Source: Stemphylium vesicarium
Lineage: Eukaryota > Ascomycota > Dothideomycetes > Pleosporales > Pleosporaceae
Assembly: GCA_004380135.1 (NCBI GenBank)
Contig: QXCR01000148.1
Span: 1-64,000 of the forward strand
Reading direction: 5' to 3'
Length of the DNA: 64,000 nucleotides
Shown here: positions 21,407 through 33,421 of the stretch, piece by piece
Position numbering within the stretch: the stretch's first letter is position 1
Layout of the letters: each line of letters starts with the position of its first letter
Program-made: the position numbers and the translations under genes
Notes under the pieces: generated by a model
The model's input: only the letters and a program-made list of their open reading frames with translations
The model's database searches: none
Told to the model about the DNA's origin: nothing

Positions 21407-23251
21407 ATGACTGCATCATCGTGGCAAGACGCTGCCAGCAAGAAGCGCGAATCTATTTTGGCTGCGATACCGGCGGAATGGCGCCTCGATAAGATACCGT
21501 CAATAGAGGAGCAAGTCGACGTGACACACTATGTGAGGCAGTATCTGAGCGAGGAAGAGCTGTCCGTCACAGAGAGTAGTGCCGATGTCATCGCAAAGAA
21601 TGTGGCTGAAGGCCGCTGGACCGCTGAGCATGTCACCAAGGCCTTCTGCCACAGGGCTGCATTAGCGCACCAATTGGTATTCGAGACATCAAGACTTGCG
21701 CATTTCATTCTGACAATTCCAGCTCCACTGCCTGCATGAAATCTTCTTTGATGCCGCTATTGAAGATGCGAAGGTCCTCGACGCTTATTACAAGCAACAC
21801 AAGCGAACAATTGGGCCCCTCCATGGAATACCCGTCTCGCTAAAGGATCAGTTCCACGTCAAGGATGTCGAGACAACAATGGGCTATGTCGGATGGATTG
21901 GCACATTTGAAGGAAAGAAAGGTACGGGTAAAGAGAAGGTCGTGGAGAGCGAGATGGTGGGGATGCTGCGCAAGGCGGGTGCGATTTTGTATTGCAAGAC
22001 CAGCGTCCCACATACACTCATGTCTGGAGAGACGGTGAACAATATCATCGGATATACGTTGAACCCGAAAAATAGAAACCTTACCGCAGGCGGTAGCTCA
22101 GGTGGCGAGGGAGCATTGATTGGGATTAGAGGATGTAAGTCATCGACCATCCACAATGCTATGCACCATTCTTGGCATCGGCCATTAATCGCGGCTGATC
22201 ACGCGCAGCTCCTCTCGGCTTCGGTACAGATATAGGTGGCTCAATCCGCATCCCTGCTGCCTTTAATGGACTCTACGGCCTGCGTCCGTCTACAGGTCGA
22301 CTGCCTTACGAAGGCATGGCGAATTCCATGGACGGCCAAAACACTATCTTGTCCGTAGTGGGCCCGCTTGCGACAAACGCGGCGTCATTGAGGTTGGTTA
22401 CACAAGCATTGCTGGAACAGAGCCCATGGTTTCACGATCCCCTCGTACACGAGATACCCTGGCGCACGGATCTTGAGGCGGAGGTCAACAATGCGAAGAA
22501 ACTGTGCTTCGGTATCCTGCGAACAGATGGTGTCGTGAACCCCACACCACCTGTCCGTCGCGCGATCGAGACGGCCGTTAAGGCAGTGCGCGAGGCCGGA
22601 CACGAGGTCATTGATTGGCAACCGCCCTCGCACCGTACGATCGGCGATACGGGCTTCAACTCTTGGATCTTCGACGGCGGAAAGGATGTACGGGGTGCCT
22701 TCACACTCTCTGGCGAGCCCATGGCGCCACAAGTTGCGCTCTACGAGAAGCTTAAGAAGGAATTCACTGGAAGCGAAATCGCCGCGACCAACGTTAAGAT
22801 GAGAAGGCTGAAGAAGGAGTACATGGAGTACTGGAACAGTACAGCTGCCAAGACGGGTACAGGTAGACCTGTGGATGCCATCATATCTCCGGTCGCGCCG
22901 TTTCCCGCTGCGCGCAAGGAAAAGTACACGTACTATGGGTACACCATGTTCGTCAATGCACTTGACTACACCAGCGTCGTGGTACCAGTGACGAACGTCG
23001 ACAAGAGCGTGGACGTGAAAGATGAGAGTTACCAGGCTCTCGACGACCGGGACAAGGGCATTCAAGACGACTGTGAGTAGATGCAACACGCCATTGATCC
23101 CAAGAGATGATGCAATACTGACACGACCTTAGACGACCCCAACATTTACGACGGCGCGCATGTAAGCGTGCAGATCGTGGGACGTAGGTTACAAGAAGAG
23201 AAGATGATTGCTATTGCCGAGAAAGTCGGGGGTCTTCTCGAGAGCAAGTAG
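21407..23251 (+). CDS. Amidase-signature hydrolase (acetamidase/fatty-acid-amide-hydrolase type)
   Basis: Hydrolyses amides to acid plus ammonia. Four exons (21407-21676, 21723-22134, 22209-23072, 23133-23251), all in phase, give 554 residues. The Ser-cisSer-Lys triad is intact: Lys131 in PVSLKDQFHV, Ser215 in AGGSSGGEGALIG, and Ser239 in GTDIGGSIRIPAAFNG. The N-terminal helical region (IPAEWRLDKIPS) is typical of fungal acetamidase-like enzymes. The last exon encodes HVSVQIVGRRLQEEKMIAI, the family's C-terminal helix. There is no signal peptide, so it is likely cytosolic. It ends 21 bp from the convergent flavin monooxygenase gene. A role in nitrogen release from an amide substrate fits the neighbourhood. 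Confidence 0.9.
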
Positions 23252-23272
23252 GTACTACATACAACGCAGCCG

Positions 23273-24703
23273 CTAAGCTTTTCGATAAATATCACCTGTA
23301 CGCCTAATTTCATCATCTGCGTCCTTCCCTCTTCCTGCAGCCTCCAGCTTGCGTACCAAAGGTAATACTTCTTTGCCAAATCGTTCAATATCCTCCTCAT
23401 AGTGCAGATGAGCAGTCAACAGCAGATCCACGCCTAAGCTCTTCAACAATAGGATTCGATCGGCAATCTGCTCTTTCGTACCAATCAACTTGGTCTTGAA
23501 GCCATCATTGTACTGCACCAAGTCTTCCAGCTTGCTATCCGCCCACATACCCTTCTTGTTGCCCGTACTAGCACCAGCCTGTTGAACTGCTTCCCGAAAT
23601 GCCTCCACGGCCTCGGTGTCGGCCTTGCCTTGTATTTCCTTTAATACGCGAATCGCTTCTTCTTCCGTATCGCGGATGATGACGAAGCCGTTGACGGCAA
23701 ATCGTACTTGGCCTTCCCGTCCAGCCTTTCGCGCGCGCTCTTTCACGTCGGCGATCTGCTCGCGGAAACCATCTAGATCGTTGCCGTTCATGAAATACCA
23801 GTCGCTGACTTCAGCCCCGTTGTTCCTGGCGTCATCGCTGTTGCCGCCTTGGAAGATCTCCGGATGTGGCTTCTGGAGTGGTTTGGGTGCTAGTTTGTAG
23901 TCTCGGAATTGGTACTAGGATATGAGGTTAGTGTCTTCAGCCTGATTCGCGATTCGCAAATTGTTTCATAACATACAAAGTCGCCACCAAATGTAAAGCC
24001 CTCATCTCCGGCTGTCCAAATACCCTTGAGCGCGCGGATGAACTCGTTTGAGCGTCTGTATCGCTCGGCATGCTCAAGCCACCATTGCCCAATGCTCGTG
24101 AACTCGCTCTTGTTCCAGCCGGATACAATGTTCACCGCGATGCGCCCGTTCATGTAATTATCAATACTAGCAATCTGCTTTGCTGCGACAGTCGGATTCC
24201 ACGGCCCGGGAAGTATAGCTGCGATGAGCTTGAGTCGATTGGTGCTATGCAATAGCGCCTGGGAAAACGATACGCTCTCGTGCTGGTTTGCGGCTCCGTA
24301 TGATGCAGCGAAGCGGATCTGAGTGAGCCCGTACTCGAAACCATACGCCTCGGCTGTTTTTGCGTAGCGCACGTTTGATGGCAGGTCCCAGTTTGTTTTT
24401 TGGGCTATCTTTGAGACTACGAGACCGCCTGAGACATTGGGAACCCAGTATCTGTATTCGCATGTTATGTTACGTGTCAAAGCTTTCGATGGGAGGCAGC
24501 TCACGCAAAGAGCACACGGTCCGGATCCTGATTCAGATCGAGCTGTACCGCCCGCGTATAGCCATCCGCTGTTCCACTGGAATGTCCTTTAGTATTACTC
24601 TTCTCCGCGGTCTCTATATCTTCCAGTCGAATCAGCCACGTATTCCTATGGAATGTTGGTGCTCTAGCAATGTACCTATTCTTTGTCTCTTGCGCTGCGA
24701 CAT
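23273..24703 (-). CDS. Luciferase-like FMN-dependent monooxygenase (dimethylsulfone/alkanesulfonate type)
   Basis: Flavin-dependent monooxygenase of the bacterial luciferase fold; its nearest functional relatives are SfnG/SsuD-type enzymes that oxidise C-S bonds. Four exons on the minus strand (24703-24676, 24613-24505, 24451-23977, 23914-23273) are all in phase and give 417 residues. Motifs in order: LFAYWVPNVSGGLV at the start of the barrel, YGFEYGLTQIRF, LKLIAAILPGPWNP, NGRIAVNIVSGWN (a flavin-site strand), and FTFGGDFYQFRDYKLAPKP spanning the last splice, followed by EIFQGGNS. Family length is about 360-400 residues. No targeting signal was seen. The reduced flavin would have to come from a reductase encoded elsewhere. 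Confidence 0.85.
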
Positions 24704-25692
24704 TTGCCTATTCAGTTTTGGGACACAATTTTGATGCAATTATGTGCCGGAAGATGTTTTGCTGTTGTTTTGTGTGGTGGGTAGAAACGACGACTAGAGT
24801 TGAGGATCGGATGTGCGCATTCAAAGCGGGGATTGCGTGACATGCAACTATCGGTGAAATATGCGGGGGTGACGCACGTGTAGCCGGGTGTTTGAATCAA
24901 TGTCGCTCTGTGGATAACGATCTGTCCCCCGATCGTCTTTGCCGATATTAATTTTCTGGTTGGCTTTCGCGTTATCGAGACGTGTCGACTGCTGTAGCAC
25001 ATGGTATTGAGAGCAGGTGCTGCCTGGGCAATCAGGTGCAGCAGCAGCTGCAAGGACCTCAGTTATGGAAGGAGCAGGTGGCTAGTAAACAGAGTACTTA
25101 ACGCTGCATCTCACTCTAGAATAGGAACAACTCTTACATCAACTTTTCCACTTCAACACATGGGAGGCCCTGGTCAGTAACAGCGATCACGCACTGACCA
25201 TTAAGCTTCATCAAAGTCCCCATACCTCTGCACTCCGGACCCTGCATGCTGAATCTTCGAATGTGACGCTTATATCGACTTCTCGCAAATCCAAGCCGTG
25301 GGCCTCCTCGGTCAACTGTCAGCAATCTTCGGTCAAGGTCTGATGTGGCAATCTGGAAACCTGAAGGCGTCATCTGCTGTACGCTACCGTGAGATACCCA
25401 AAACAAGATGCACCGCAAGTGATCAGTATGAGCACTAGGCTATGTTAGCTTCATTCAAGGGAGATGCGAGATTGTGTCGGCGCGATTCGGATGCTAAGTG
25501 ATACCTGGCACTACACGTAGTGCCGGAGCACGTCATTTGCTCTCGCATAGTCGTAATGACCACGGCTAGAGCGCACACAAGCTCGGTGTCGCTACTGATG
25601 CCGTATGGGTTGGGTACTGTGTACTTTCAGTACAAAGGGATGCCAATTAGAACCAGGAAATCGCGTGAACGTTCTCATGCTCACAGACAACC
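24704..25692. other. Intergenic region
   Basis: About 1 kb with no supported gene. A 94-codon minus-strand frame at 25134-25418 has no recognisable features. It should hold the promoters of the luciferase-like gene (left) and the transporter gene (right). Confidence 0.4.
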
Positions 25693-26687
25693 ATGCCTAT
25701 CTCTTCGACGATTGACCTGAACAGCAAGAGTAGTGCTAACAGCACTGACGTGGAGAAGCAGCTCACGCATGAGGCTCCTTTCGTGCAATTCGTCGCGAAG
25801 AAAACCTTGGGCGCTGGAGTAAGTGGTGCTCGATAGACGAGAGACGATTTTGCTAAGAGAGGCAAAGACGGCACTTCCAATCGGGGTCTTTGCAACCACT
25901 TTGACAACTCTCTCGCTGAGCCTGATGGAATGGCGGGGAGTCGCCACGAACAACGTCTTCGTGGCCAACTTCTTCTTCGCAGCGGCCTTTGGCAAGTCAT
26001 CTATGTTCACAGTGCATTTGAGACCCGGCTAATGACATGCTAGGCTTGGTAATTACTGCGCAGTGGGAGCTCTCTGTCGGCAACGGCTTCGCGTATACAG
26101 TGTTCAGTGCCTTTGGTATGTCAAACCAAACGCTCCCGGAAACTGTTGGCTAACTTCAGGCGGGCCTGTTCTATGCTGGCTATGGTGCGATTCTGACACC
26201 AGCCTTTGGAGTGGTGGCGGCATATGGAGACAACGTGAAGGAGCTCAACAACGCTCTCGGATTCTTCATGATCAGTTAGTAGTCAAGGCTACTGAGGGTG
26301 GCAGTGCCGCTAATGGCAGCATAGTGTGGACGGTTTTCGCCTTGGTATTCCTCGTCGCCTCTTTGCCGACAAACGTGGTGTATATCATCATCTTCTTTTG
26401 CGTCGAGCTCGGATTCATGTTAGTCGCGGCTTCTTATTTTGCTGTGGCAGATGGACATCCTGCTACCTCGACCGCTCTCAAGAAAGGCGGCGGAGCGTTT
26501 TGCTTTTTAGCTGGATTGACCGGTAAGTGCCTACCCGCTGAAAAACGCACATAAGGTGTATGCTGACGTTTAAACTCAATTCACAGGCTGGTATCTGACG
26601 TTCGCTCTATTGCTGATGGACTCTATCGTTGAGCTGCCACTTGGCGACACTTCCAAGTACTTCGCGAAGAGCCGGAAGACGGAATGA
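25693..26687 (+). pseudogene. GPR1/FUN34/YaaH-family acetate transporter, probably frameshifted
   Basis: Six-helix plasma-membrane acetate/ammonium transporter family. ATG 25693 opens a polar N-terminal tail, and helices follow downstream: ALPIGVFATTLTTLSLSL, then FVANFFFAAAFG, then LFYAGYGAILTPAF, then ALVFLVASL, then GFMLVAASYFAVADG, then GWYLTFALLLMDS. Two introns (26275-26324, 26523-26587) are normal GT-AG. The one at 25992-26043 looks like a GC-AG intron (donor GCAAGT). Two joints do not fit: near 25815-25860 no intron longer than about 40 bp reconnects the frames, and at 26158-26165 one extra G throws helix 3 out of frame. Either the gene is newly dead or the sequence has indel errors there. 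Confidence 0.6.
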
Positions 26688-27335
26688 ACGGCAAGCTTGC
26701 ATAGAGCTCACATTCAGCATAGGAAGTCGGAAATGCACGATTCCTCAGGGGGGGTGGGGGTGAAGGGTTGAGTAAAACGAGATGGATGATGGTGCGATTG
26801 AGGGGTTGAATGGCGAACGCGTCTTCAGTGTTAAGCTTCGCGTTCGAGCTAGCCCACGGGAGGTTAGCTTGTAAGCAGGCTGTAGGTGCTACCTCCACAA
26901 CTACACGGATCGGCGCGGTCCACTTTCCTACCTGCGTGAAAACTCAACATTACATTGTGCGGTTTGCGATGCAGCAATAAGATCATCCTCGGAGATAAAG
27001 ATTTCATGTGTTACCCCACGAAGTGACAGGGGACGACGCTACTCCACGGCAAACGCGTTCACTGATAAGCCAAGTTGACCTGTCGACCTTTTGACCAAGG
27101 TATCGGCGTTACATCCCTGTCTGCACCCTTCAACTCTCACCACCAAGGGATCTTCTTCACTCACCCCACTGCAGCCACGCGGATGACATGAGAATGCAAT
27201 GATAGCACGCAATGCGCTGGTGAAAACGTATCATTCCGAAGCTTTCTTAGCGAACACTCGGGTATAAAGTCATGAAATGGAACGTAGAGGGAACAATCGA
27301 TGTAACTGAACAATTTTGACATTTCAATTACACGC
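26688..27335. other. Intergenic region
   Basis: About 650 bp. A GC-skewed G-run lies near 26748-26760. It presumably holds the promoter of the following flavoprotein gene. No gene recognised. Confidence 0.4.
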
Positions 27336-28816
27336 ATGATGGCTATCAACAACGGTACCAACCGCGAGCGCGGTAACGCACAAAACATTGACTCCAGAGA
27401 CCCGGCTGTCTATGCCGAGTTTGAGAAAAACTGGTCATCTATTCCAGACGATGAAGCGGGCTGGCTCCAGCGTGCTCAAGAAGTCGCAGATGTACTTGCT
27501 ATCGATGCCGTCGTGCGCGACCGCGAAAACAAATCTCCGCGAGCCGAAGTGGCCCTGCTAAAGCACTCTGGGCTTCTCAAGATTCTTGGCCCAAGGCAAT
27601 ATGGTGGCGGTGGTCAACCCTGGAGTAGTGGTAAGCTTTCTGCACACTAAAGTCAGGCGTCAGAGACGCTAACATTGAACAAGGTTACAAGGCGATCCGG
27701 AAGGTAGCCGAAGCAGATGGGTACTGTCAACTATGTAAATCTGCCTACCTATACTAACTATACCAGCTCGATCGGCATGCTGCTCGGCTATCATCTTCTA
27801 TGGTCGACCACCGCAAACATTGTCGGCTCACCCGAACAAGCCGATCGCATCCAAAAGCTCATAATCGAAAACAACTATTTCATCGGCGGCGCTGTCAATC
27901 CCAGAGACAGTGACCTTTTCATCAAATCTGATGGTGACAACATCGTGTTCAACGGGTTCAAGTTCTTTAACACAGGCGGTGTTGTTTCCGACCTCACCGT
28001 TCTCGAGGGCGTCTACGAACACACCGGAAACCACATTTTCGCTTTTGCAAAGACCTATCAGCCTGGGATTCAATTCGGACACGATTGGAACAACATCGGT
28101 CTCCGTCTGACGGAGTCTGGTAGTGTCAAGATCTCCGAAGTGAGGGTGCCTTGGGCGGATGCGCTTGGCTGGGACTTGGAGAAGAAAGAACCTGATCCAC
28201 GAGCGCTGCAGATACCATTCGCTTCGCTACTTCTCCCATCCATCCAGCTCGTCTTCAGCAACTTTTATCTCGGTATTGCTCTTGGCGCACAGCGATACGC
28301 AGCCGAGTACACTGTATCTGGCACTCGGGCATGGCCTTTTGGCGGTGATGCAAGCACTCCAGTATTCATTCAGCCATACGCTACTTTCTAATGCGCGACT
28401 AGAACAAGAAGAAGGCGGCTGACGAGTTCTACATTCTTGAACGCTATGGCAATTTCCACGCTCACCTTCGTGCCGCCTCCGCTCTGGCAGATCGTGCGGG
28501 TCAGAAAGTCGACGCCATCTTCCAACAATATGGAGGTGATTTAGACTCTCGCGTCAGATTGACGGCACGTGAGCGAGGTGAGCTTGCCGAATGGGTCGCG
28601 AGCGTCAAGGTCGTCACAACGGAGACCGCCCTACGAGTGACCTCTGGAGTCTTCGAAGTCACAGGCGCCAAAGCGACGAGTCAAAAGGTGGGCTTGGATC
28701 GATTCTGGAGGGATGTCAGGACGCACACGCTGCACGATCCTGTCGCGTACAAAAACCGGGAACTAGGGAGATTCGAATTGTTGGGCGAGATTCCGGAACC
28801 TACGTGGTATACCTGA
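27336..28816 (+). CDS. Acyl-CoA-dehydrogenase-fold flavin monooxygenase (DszC/SfnC-like)
   Basis: Flavoprotein of the acyl-CoA dehydrogenase fold. Its closest characterised relatives are desulfurisation enzymes (DszC, SfnC) that use reduced flavin and oxygen. Four exons (27336-27630, 27684-27720, 27767-28361, 28403-28816) give 446 residues in phase. Exon 2 is only 37 bp, and the last intron is 41 bp with a CTAAT branch-like site. Features: an N-terminal helical domain with LLKHSGLLKILGPRQYGGGG, then SIGMLLGYHLLWS, a middle beta-domain with FNGFKFFNTGG, and a C-terminal helical bundle with DEFYILERYGNFHAHLR and FWRDVRTHTLHDPVAYK, the last being strongly conserved in this subgroup. Probably a partner of the luciferase-like monooxygenase. 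Confidence 0.82.
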
Positions 28817-29632
28817 TCACTCATTCAAAATCAATTACATCACTGTTGACCTTTCTGCCTTGCCTTTCCAAACACCTAGGTTGACCAAGCATGTTACTGG
28901 TTAGGCTCGTTTGTCAGCTATGAGTGGATAAATGACGTTGCGATTCCAGGATGTGTTGCGGGAAGCCACCCTTCCAGAGCCCAGTGTCAAGCGGAATCGC
29001 TTGGGATGAATCATGTCGATTGGTCTATCTATTGCGAGCGGTAGCCTATATAAGGCTTGCCGGTTAAGAGCAAACAGATGGACAAAGGCAGATAAAACAA
29101 AGATGGGATGGAACAATGGGGCAAACAGCAATCAGCTGTACAGACCGGAAGCTTCCCGGCTCCTCGCCGGAGCTCCGACTGACACCCAGCAAACGTGAAT
29201 AAAAGACTTTTTAGACGCTGCGACGCGCGGAACCAAAAAGAGTGTCGCGTGCGCACTCTGGATACTGTCATAGCTGCGAAGACAAGTAGTAGGTAATGTA
29301 AGATACGGGCAGTGCCGCCATACCTAGGTAGTGTTGGTAACGGAAATCTCGCGCGCACGCATGATTAACACGCACAGGCGCAACAAAGCAAGATGAAGTA
29401 GCAGCCGTCATGCAACTTTCGACACGCTTGACGGGGCTTTCGCGGCGGTATTATAAACCTGTAAATGTCTAGCGCGCATGATCGGCGCATCTCTGGGCCC
29501 GCTATTAACTATTACGGTGAAGCTGCCAAAGTCCGACGCTTCCGATCTTAAGAGGCACCCCATCTATACTCTCTACAACGGGTATACCACAATTAATATG
29601 TCAGCTAGATAGGGCCACACATCATCAATACG
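28817..29632. other. Intergenic region
   Basis: About 800 bp between the flavoprotein gene and the regulator gene. It contains no supported gene and should hold the regulator's promoter. Confidence 0.4.
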
Positions 29633-31276
29633 ATGGCTTCCGTTGCGCACTCTCCGCATATACGCGCACGTAATCAACTCCTCATGATAAATACAAAAGT
29701 GTCTTCACGCGAAGGCTTGGCGGGCAAGAACAGACGTGGGGTACGTTTTTGTACATTTGCTGGTAGGCCCTGCATAACTCGGTTTCTAGTGCGACATTCA
29801 CAGACTACCTAGACGGCACTGCAAGTCCTGTGTACAGACGCGTTCAACGTCGTCCGCTTCGCAGGCTGTAAAGCATCGACAGACTTCACCCAGCGAAACA
29901 CACATCCACAAGCGCGCCAAGCACCAATCTGAACAGCATGAAAGGTTGCTGGAGACGCGGTTCTATCTTCCAAGGGAACTTGATGTCAGCGCCGAGTTGC
30001 AGAGTCTGGCCCAGCTCTACGACGACTACACTATGCATTCTAATCTATCGCTCTTTGACACTCTGCCGAATCTTCTAATGAGAGATTCGATCGGCTTCTT
30101 TCAACATGCGATAAAGGCTGTATCCTTGGCGAGCGCAGCGCGTCAGCGCTTCCAGTCTGGTCTAATGGCAAAGGCGAGGGCGGAATACGGGCAGGCTATA
30201 TCCAAAGCTAACGCTGCATTACGCGACGAGTGTCTAGTGGAAGACGATTCACTTCTTGCGGGGACATTCTGGGCCGGCATGTTTGAGGTAGGTCGAAGCC
30301 AGACATCTAGCTGGTTTTAGTCTTGCAATGACCTGAATTTGGATAGATTCTCGTTACCGATCGACCAGCAAACAACACTATCCCTGACGTTCACGGTTGT
30401 CATCCTCATATCAATGGAGCTTTAGCTTTACTTCAGCTACGAGCAAAGCGGAATCTCGTCACGGAAATGGACAGAGCCACGTTTGTGTTTATTCGGCACA
30501 CCATGGTACGTAGATGAGTCCATACCCTTGTCTGTCACATGCAGAAACGTAGCTGACGAGTCCGTCCAAAGTTGATGGGATTACTCGCCTCATTACGCAC
30601 AGACACACGGGTTTGGCTTCAATTCGAAGCCCTTGATAGTTCTTGGACTACAAGTGTCGCTTTGGATCCAGTAGTTCGAGAAGCAGTCAAAATCTGGACT
30701 TGTGCGCGTGCCGTAATTGCCAGGCCGAAGACGAAAATCGAAGAAGAAACGGCTTTCAAATTGGCCGAGTTGGGGTTGAAAGCAGCCAAAGATCTTTCGG
30801 ACGTAGTAGACGGCATAGACGTATCTGCAGGAGAAGACTACAGTGGACAAAGTCTTTTCAACGGCGTACTAAACTCCTCAACAAGGACGAATCGTGTCAT
30901 CGCGAGGTGTCTATACAGAAGCGTTGAAGTCCACGTCCTCGAAGCGACACTGCAACTTTTACAAACGTCGCAGTACGGGACCTGGAGAGGTTCTATTAAG
31001 GGAACCCTCGAATCGAAGTTTCGAAGCGCGATAACACTTGCTTTGGATGCCATTTGCGAAGACGTGGCGATGATTCTAGAATCAAACGACACGAAGAAAT
31101 CGAGTGAAAAGGTGCCTGGATTGCCATATCGTGGATTGTGGGCGCTTTGGGGCATCATCGTCGTGCTTCGCTCGCCGTTTGCAGAGATCAAGCAGAAGAC
31201 TCAGATGAGGGAGCAGAGTGTCTTTTTGGCAAAGCAGACGGGTATTGGACGTGCCTACTTGGTAGCGGCGATGTAA
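29633..31276 (+). CDS. Fungal-specific transcription regulator with degenerate Zn-cluster
   Basis: Four exons (29633-29740, 29790-30287, 30347-30505, 30572-31276), all phase 0, give 489 residues. The C-terminal three quarters is the helical regulatory domain of fungal Zn2Cys6 activators: LYDDYTMHSNLSLFDTLPN, GFFQHAIKAVSLASAA, then ALLQLRAKRN and FVFIRHTM followed by SLRTDTRVW. Just after the first intron the binding region reads CDIHRLPRRHCKSC. This keeps C-x2-x-x6-C spacing but has His for the second Cys, and lacks the second Cys half, so a normal binuclear cluster cannot form as read. A mis-set first exon is the alternative explanation. Position suggests control of the flanking monooxygenase genes. 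Confidence 0.7.
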
Positions 31277-31474
31277 TCGGTTCAAGAACAAGACTCATTG
31301 GCTTGATCTCAAGGTATATTAAAGTCGCAAAGTTGTATACATTTATTCTTGTGCTTGTGAGCTCGCGAATAGATGGGTTGCTAATAAAAAGAATATCGAT
31401 GAACTGGATGTACTCACATTCTACGTCAGTGTATCGCCGTCTCCCTTTTCTACGCCAGCATCCACCCCCGTCCT

Positions 31475-33421
31475 CTACACCTCCACCCCATCCTTCTCCG
31501 CTCTCACTTTCTTCACCTCATCCCCCGGCCCTTGACCACCAACCGCCTTCAACCACTTGGGATCAATATTCTCAACTGCCAGATACGGACTAACATCGCT
31601 GTCGGGAAACCTGATATTACAAACCGCATACCCCATTCCTAGATGCGCCCACATATTCTTATGCCGATACACGATCTCAAAGTCCTCATAGCGTGGCGTC
31701 TCAATAACCTCGGCATACTGATTCGACGAGCCAGGCCACACGGCGTTGACGCGCCCGGTGTCGTTGTCCTTGTACCACGACCGGCAGTCTCCTTTCCACA
31801 CTGTATGTTTGACCCACTCCTGTGCGTGCACGTTAAAAGCGTCCGTGACATCTTGCCGCGGGACCCAAGACTTGATGTGATCACGCTGCATTTTTTTGAT
31901 TATTTGTGTGGCGTAGTTGGTCACGGCGAGTAAGGGCCCGGTTACGGAACCGTTTTCGACGGGCCACGTGGGGCCGATGAACATGAGGAAGTTGGGCATG
32001 TCAGGGCATGCGAGGCCAAGGTAGCTTTCTGGAGTTTTTGCCCATTTTTCAGATAGGTCCACGCCGTGTTTGCCGATGATGGGGAAGCGCGGGCGGTAGG
32101 TTACGTCGAAGCCCGTGGCGCAGATTATGGTGTCGACGCAGCGCTCGAGGCCGTCAGCGCCGATGACGCCGCTTTCGGTGATTTCGTTAACGGCGGTGAA
32201 GTGTACGTCAACGTTTCTTTCTTAAATTGCTTTCATGTAAGGGTCTCCCGGGGTGATTCGTCGGCCTGTAGAGTCGTGAGTAATTGAACTTTTGGGGAAG
32301 TCGTGGTAACTCACAGCCGACTTCAAACTTTGGGGTGAATCCCTTCAACAGCCGCTCATCTTTGATACGCTCCTTCATTCTTTCCCGGAACACTGCCTGT
32401 GCGCCCTTTTGTGCTTCGCTGTCGGCATAGAAAGCTCCCCAGAGTCCGTTGATTTGGTTTTCAATGTCTTTGGCGTGCGCGACAAGCTTGCGTGGGTCGT
32501 GGCGAAACTCATCGCGTTCGGCTTGCGAGTACTCTTTGTTTTGGCCGTAGTTGTTTGCGATTTGGACGAACCAGACACCCGTACGGACGAAGATGTCCAT
32601 GTGTTTGGCGTACGGTTGCATGTTGGGAACTGCCTGGATTGAGGATGCGCCGGATCCAATGACAGCTACTCGATCGTTCTTCCACTGCTCGCTTTGGTAG
32701 TCCTCGGGCCAAGCTGCTGTGTGTACGATACGGCCGTTGAAGCTGTTGATTCCCTTGATGCCGGGCCACTTGTAGTTGTTCAGGATACCCGAGGCGTAAA
32801 AGAAAAGATCGCACTCTTCCTCAAACTCTCGCTCTACGCCGGACGGTGACTTCTGGCGTAGCGTGACCTTCCATTTACCAGTGTCATCTTGCCACTCGGC
32901 CCGGGTAGCTTCAGTGTTGAATGCCATGTACTTCCGTAGTTCAAACACATCGCACACTTTTCCTAGGTACTTTCGTATGTCGGGTGCATAAGAAAAGAAA
33001 CGAGGCCAGTCTGGATTGAGCGCAAAGTTTAGAGTATATGCGTGCGATGGAACGTCGCAGGCGGCACCTGTGGAGCGTCAGCGCGATGAAAAGTCATAAC
33101 CCTCTTGCTACCTACCTGGATATCTGTTTTCTAACCATGTACCTCCGAGGTCTGCATTCTTTTCGTAGATGACATGCTCCACGTTTTCCGTATACTTCTG
33201 GATTTGATACGCGATCTGGATGCCGGACAGGCCCGCGCCAATCGTTAACACTTTTAGCTTTCGAGACGAAGGGTCCTGAATGAGCCATTATTATTTGCTC
33301 ATTCTAGATTAAGATACTCACTTACGTTGTAGACCATATTGGGAATGTCATACCCGTTGGAACCTGGCGTCGAGTAATCCCACCGCTCGCCACCTGCCAT
33401 AGCATTGAGGTCTGGCGCCAT
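31475..33421 (-). pseudogene. Baeyer-Villiger flavin monooxygenase with premature stop
   Basis: FAD/NADPH enzyme converting ketones to esters. Four exons on the minus strand (33421-33326, 33275-33116, 33067-32315, 32265-31475) would give 599 residues. The FAD loop is IGAGLSGIQIA, followed by GTWLENRYPGAACDVPSHAY across a splice. The Baeyer-Villiger fingerprint F-x-G-x3-H-x3-W-P is FNGRIVHTAAWP, the NADPH loop is IGSGASSIQ, and the late motif is ICATGFD. Codon 351 (32222-32224) is TAA where the frame would otherwise continue A-I-Q-E-R-N-V-D, so CAA to TAA explains it. Everything after, including the ATGF motif and C-terminal domain, is still open. A 350-residue product should be inactive. Stop readthrough or sequence error are the alternatives. 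Confidence 0.82.

Noticed and set aside
22385..23089. 234-codon open frame antisense to the amidase
   Set aside because: The plus strand holds the amidase catalytic motifs; the antisense frame is a codon-bias shadow.
25134..25418. 94-codon minus-strand frame
   Set aside because: No domain, signal or splice partner, lies in an intergenic region; not called.
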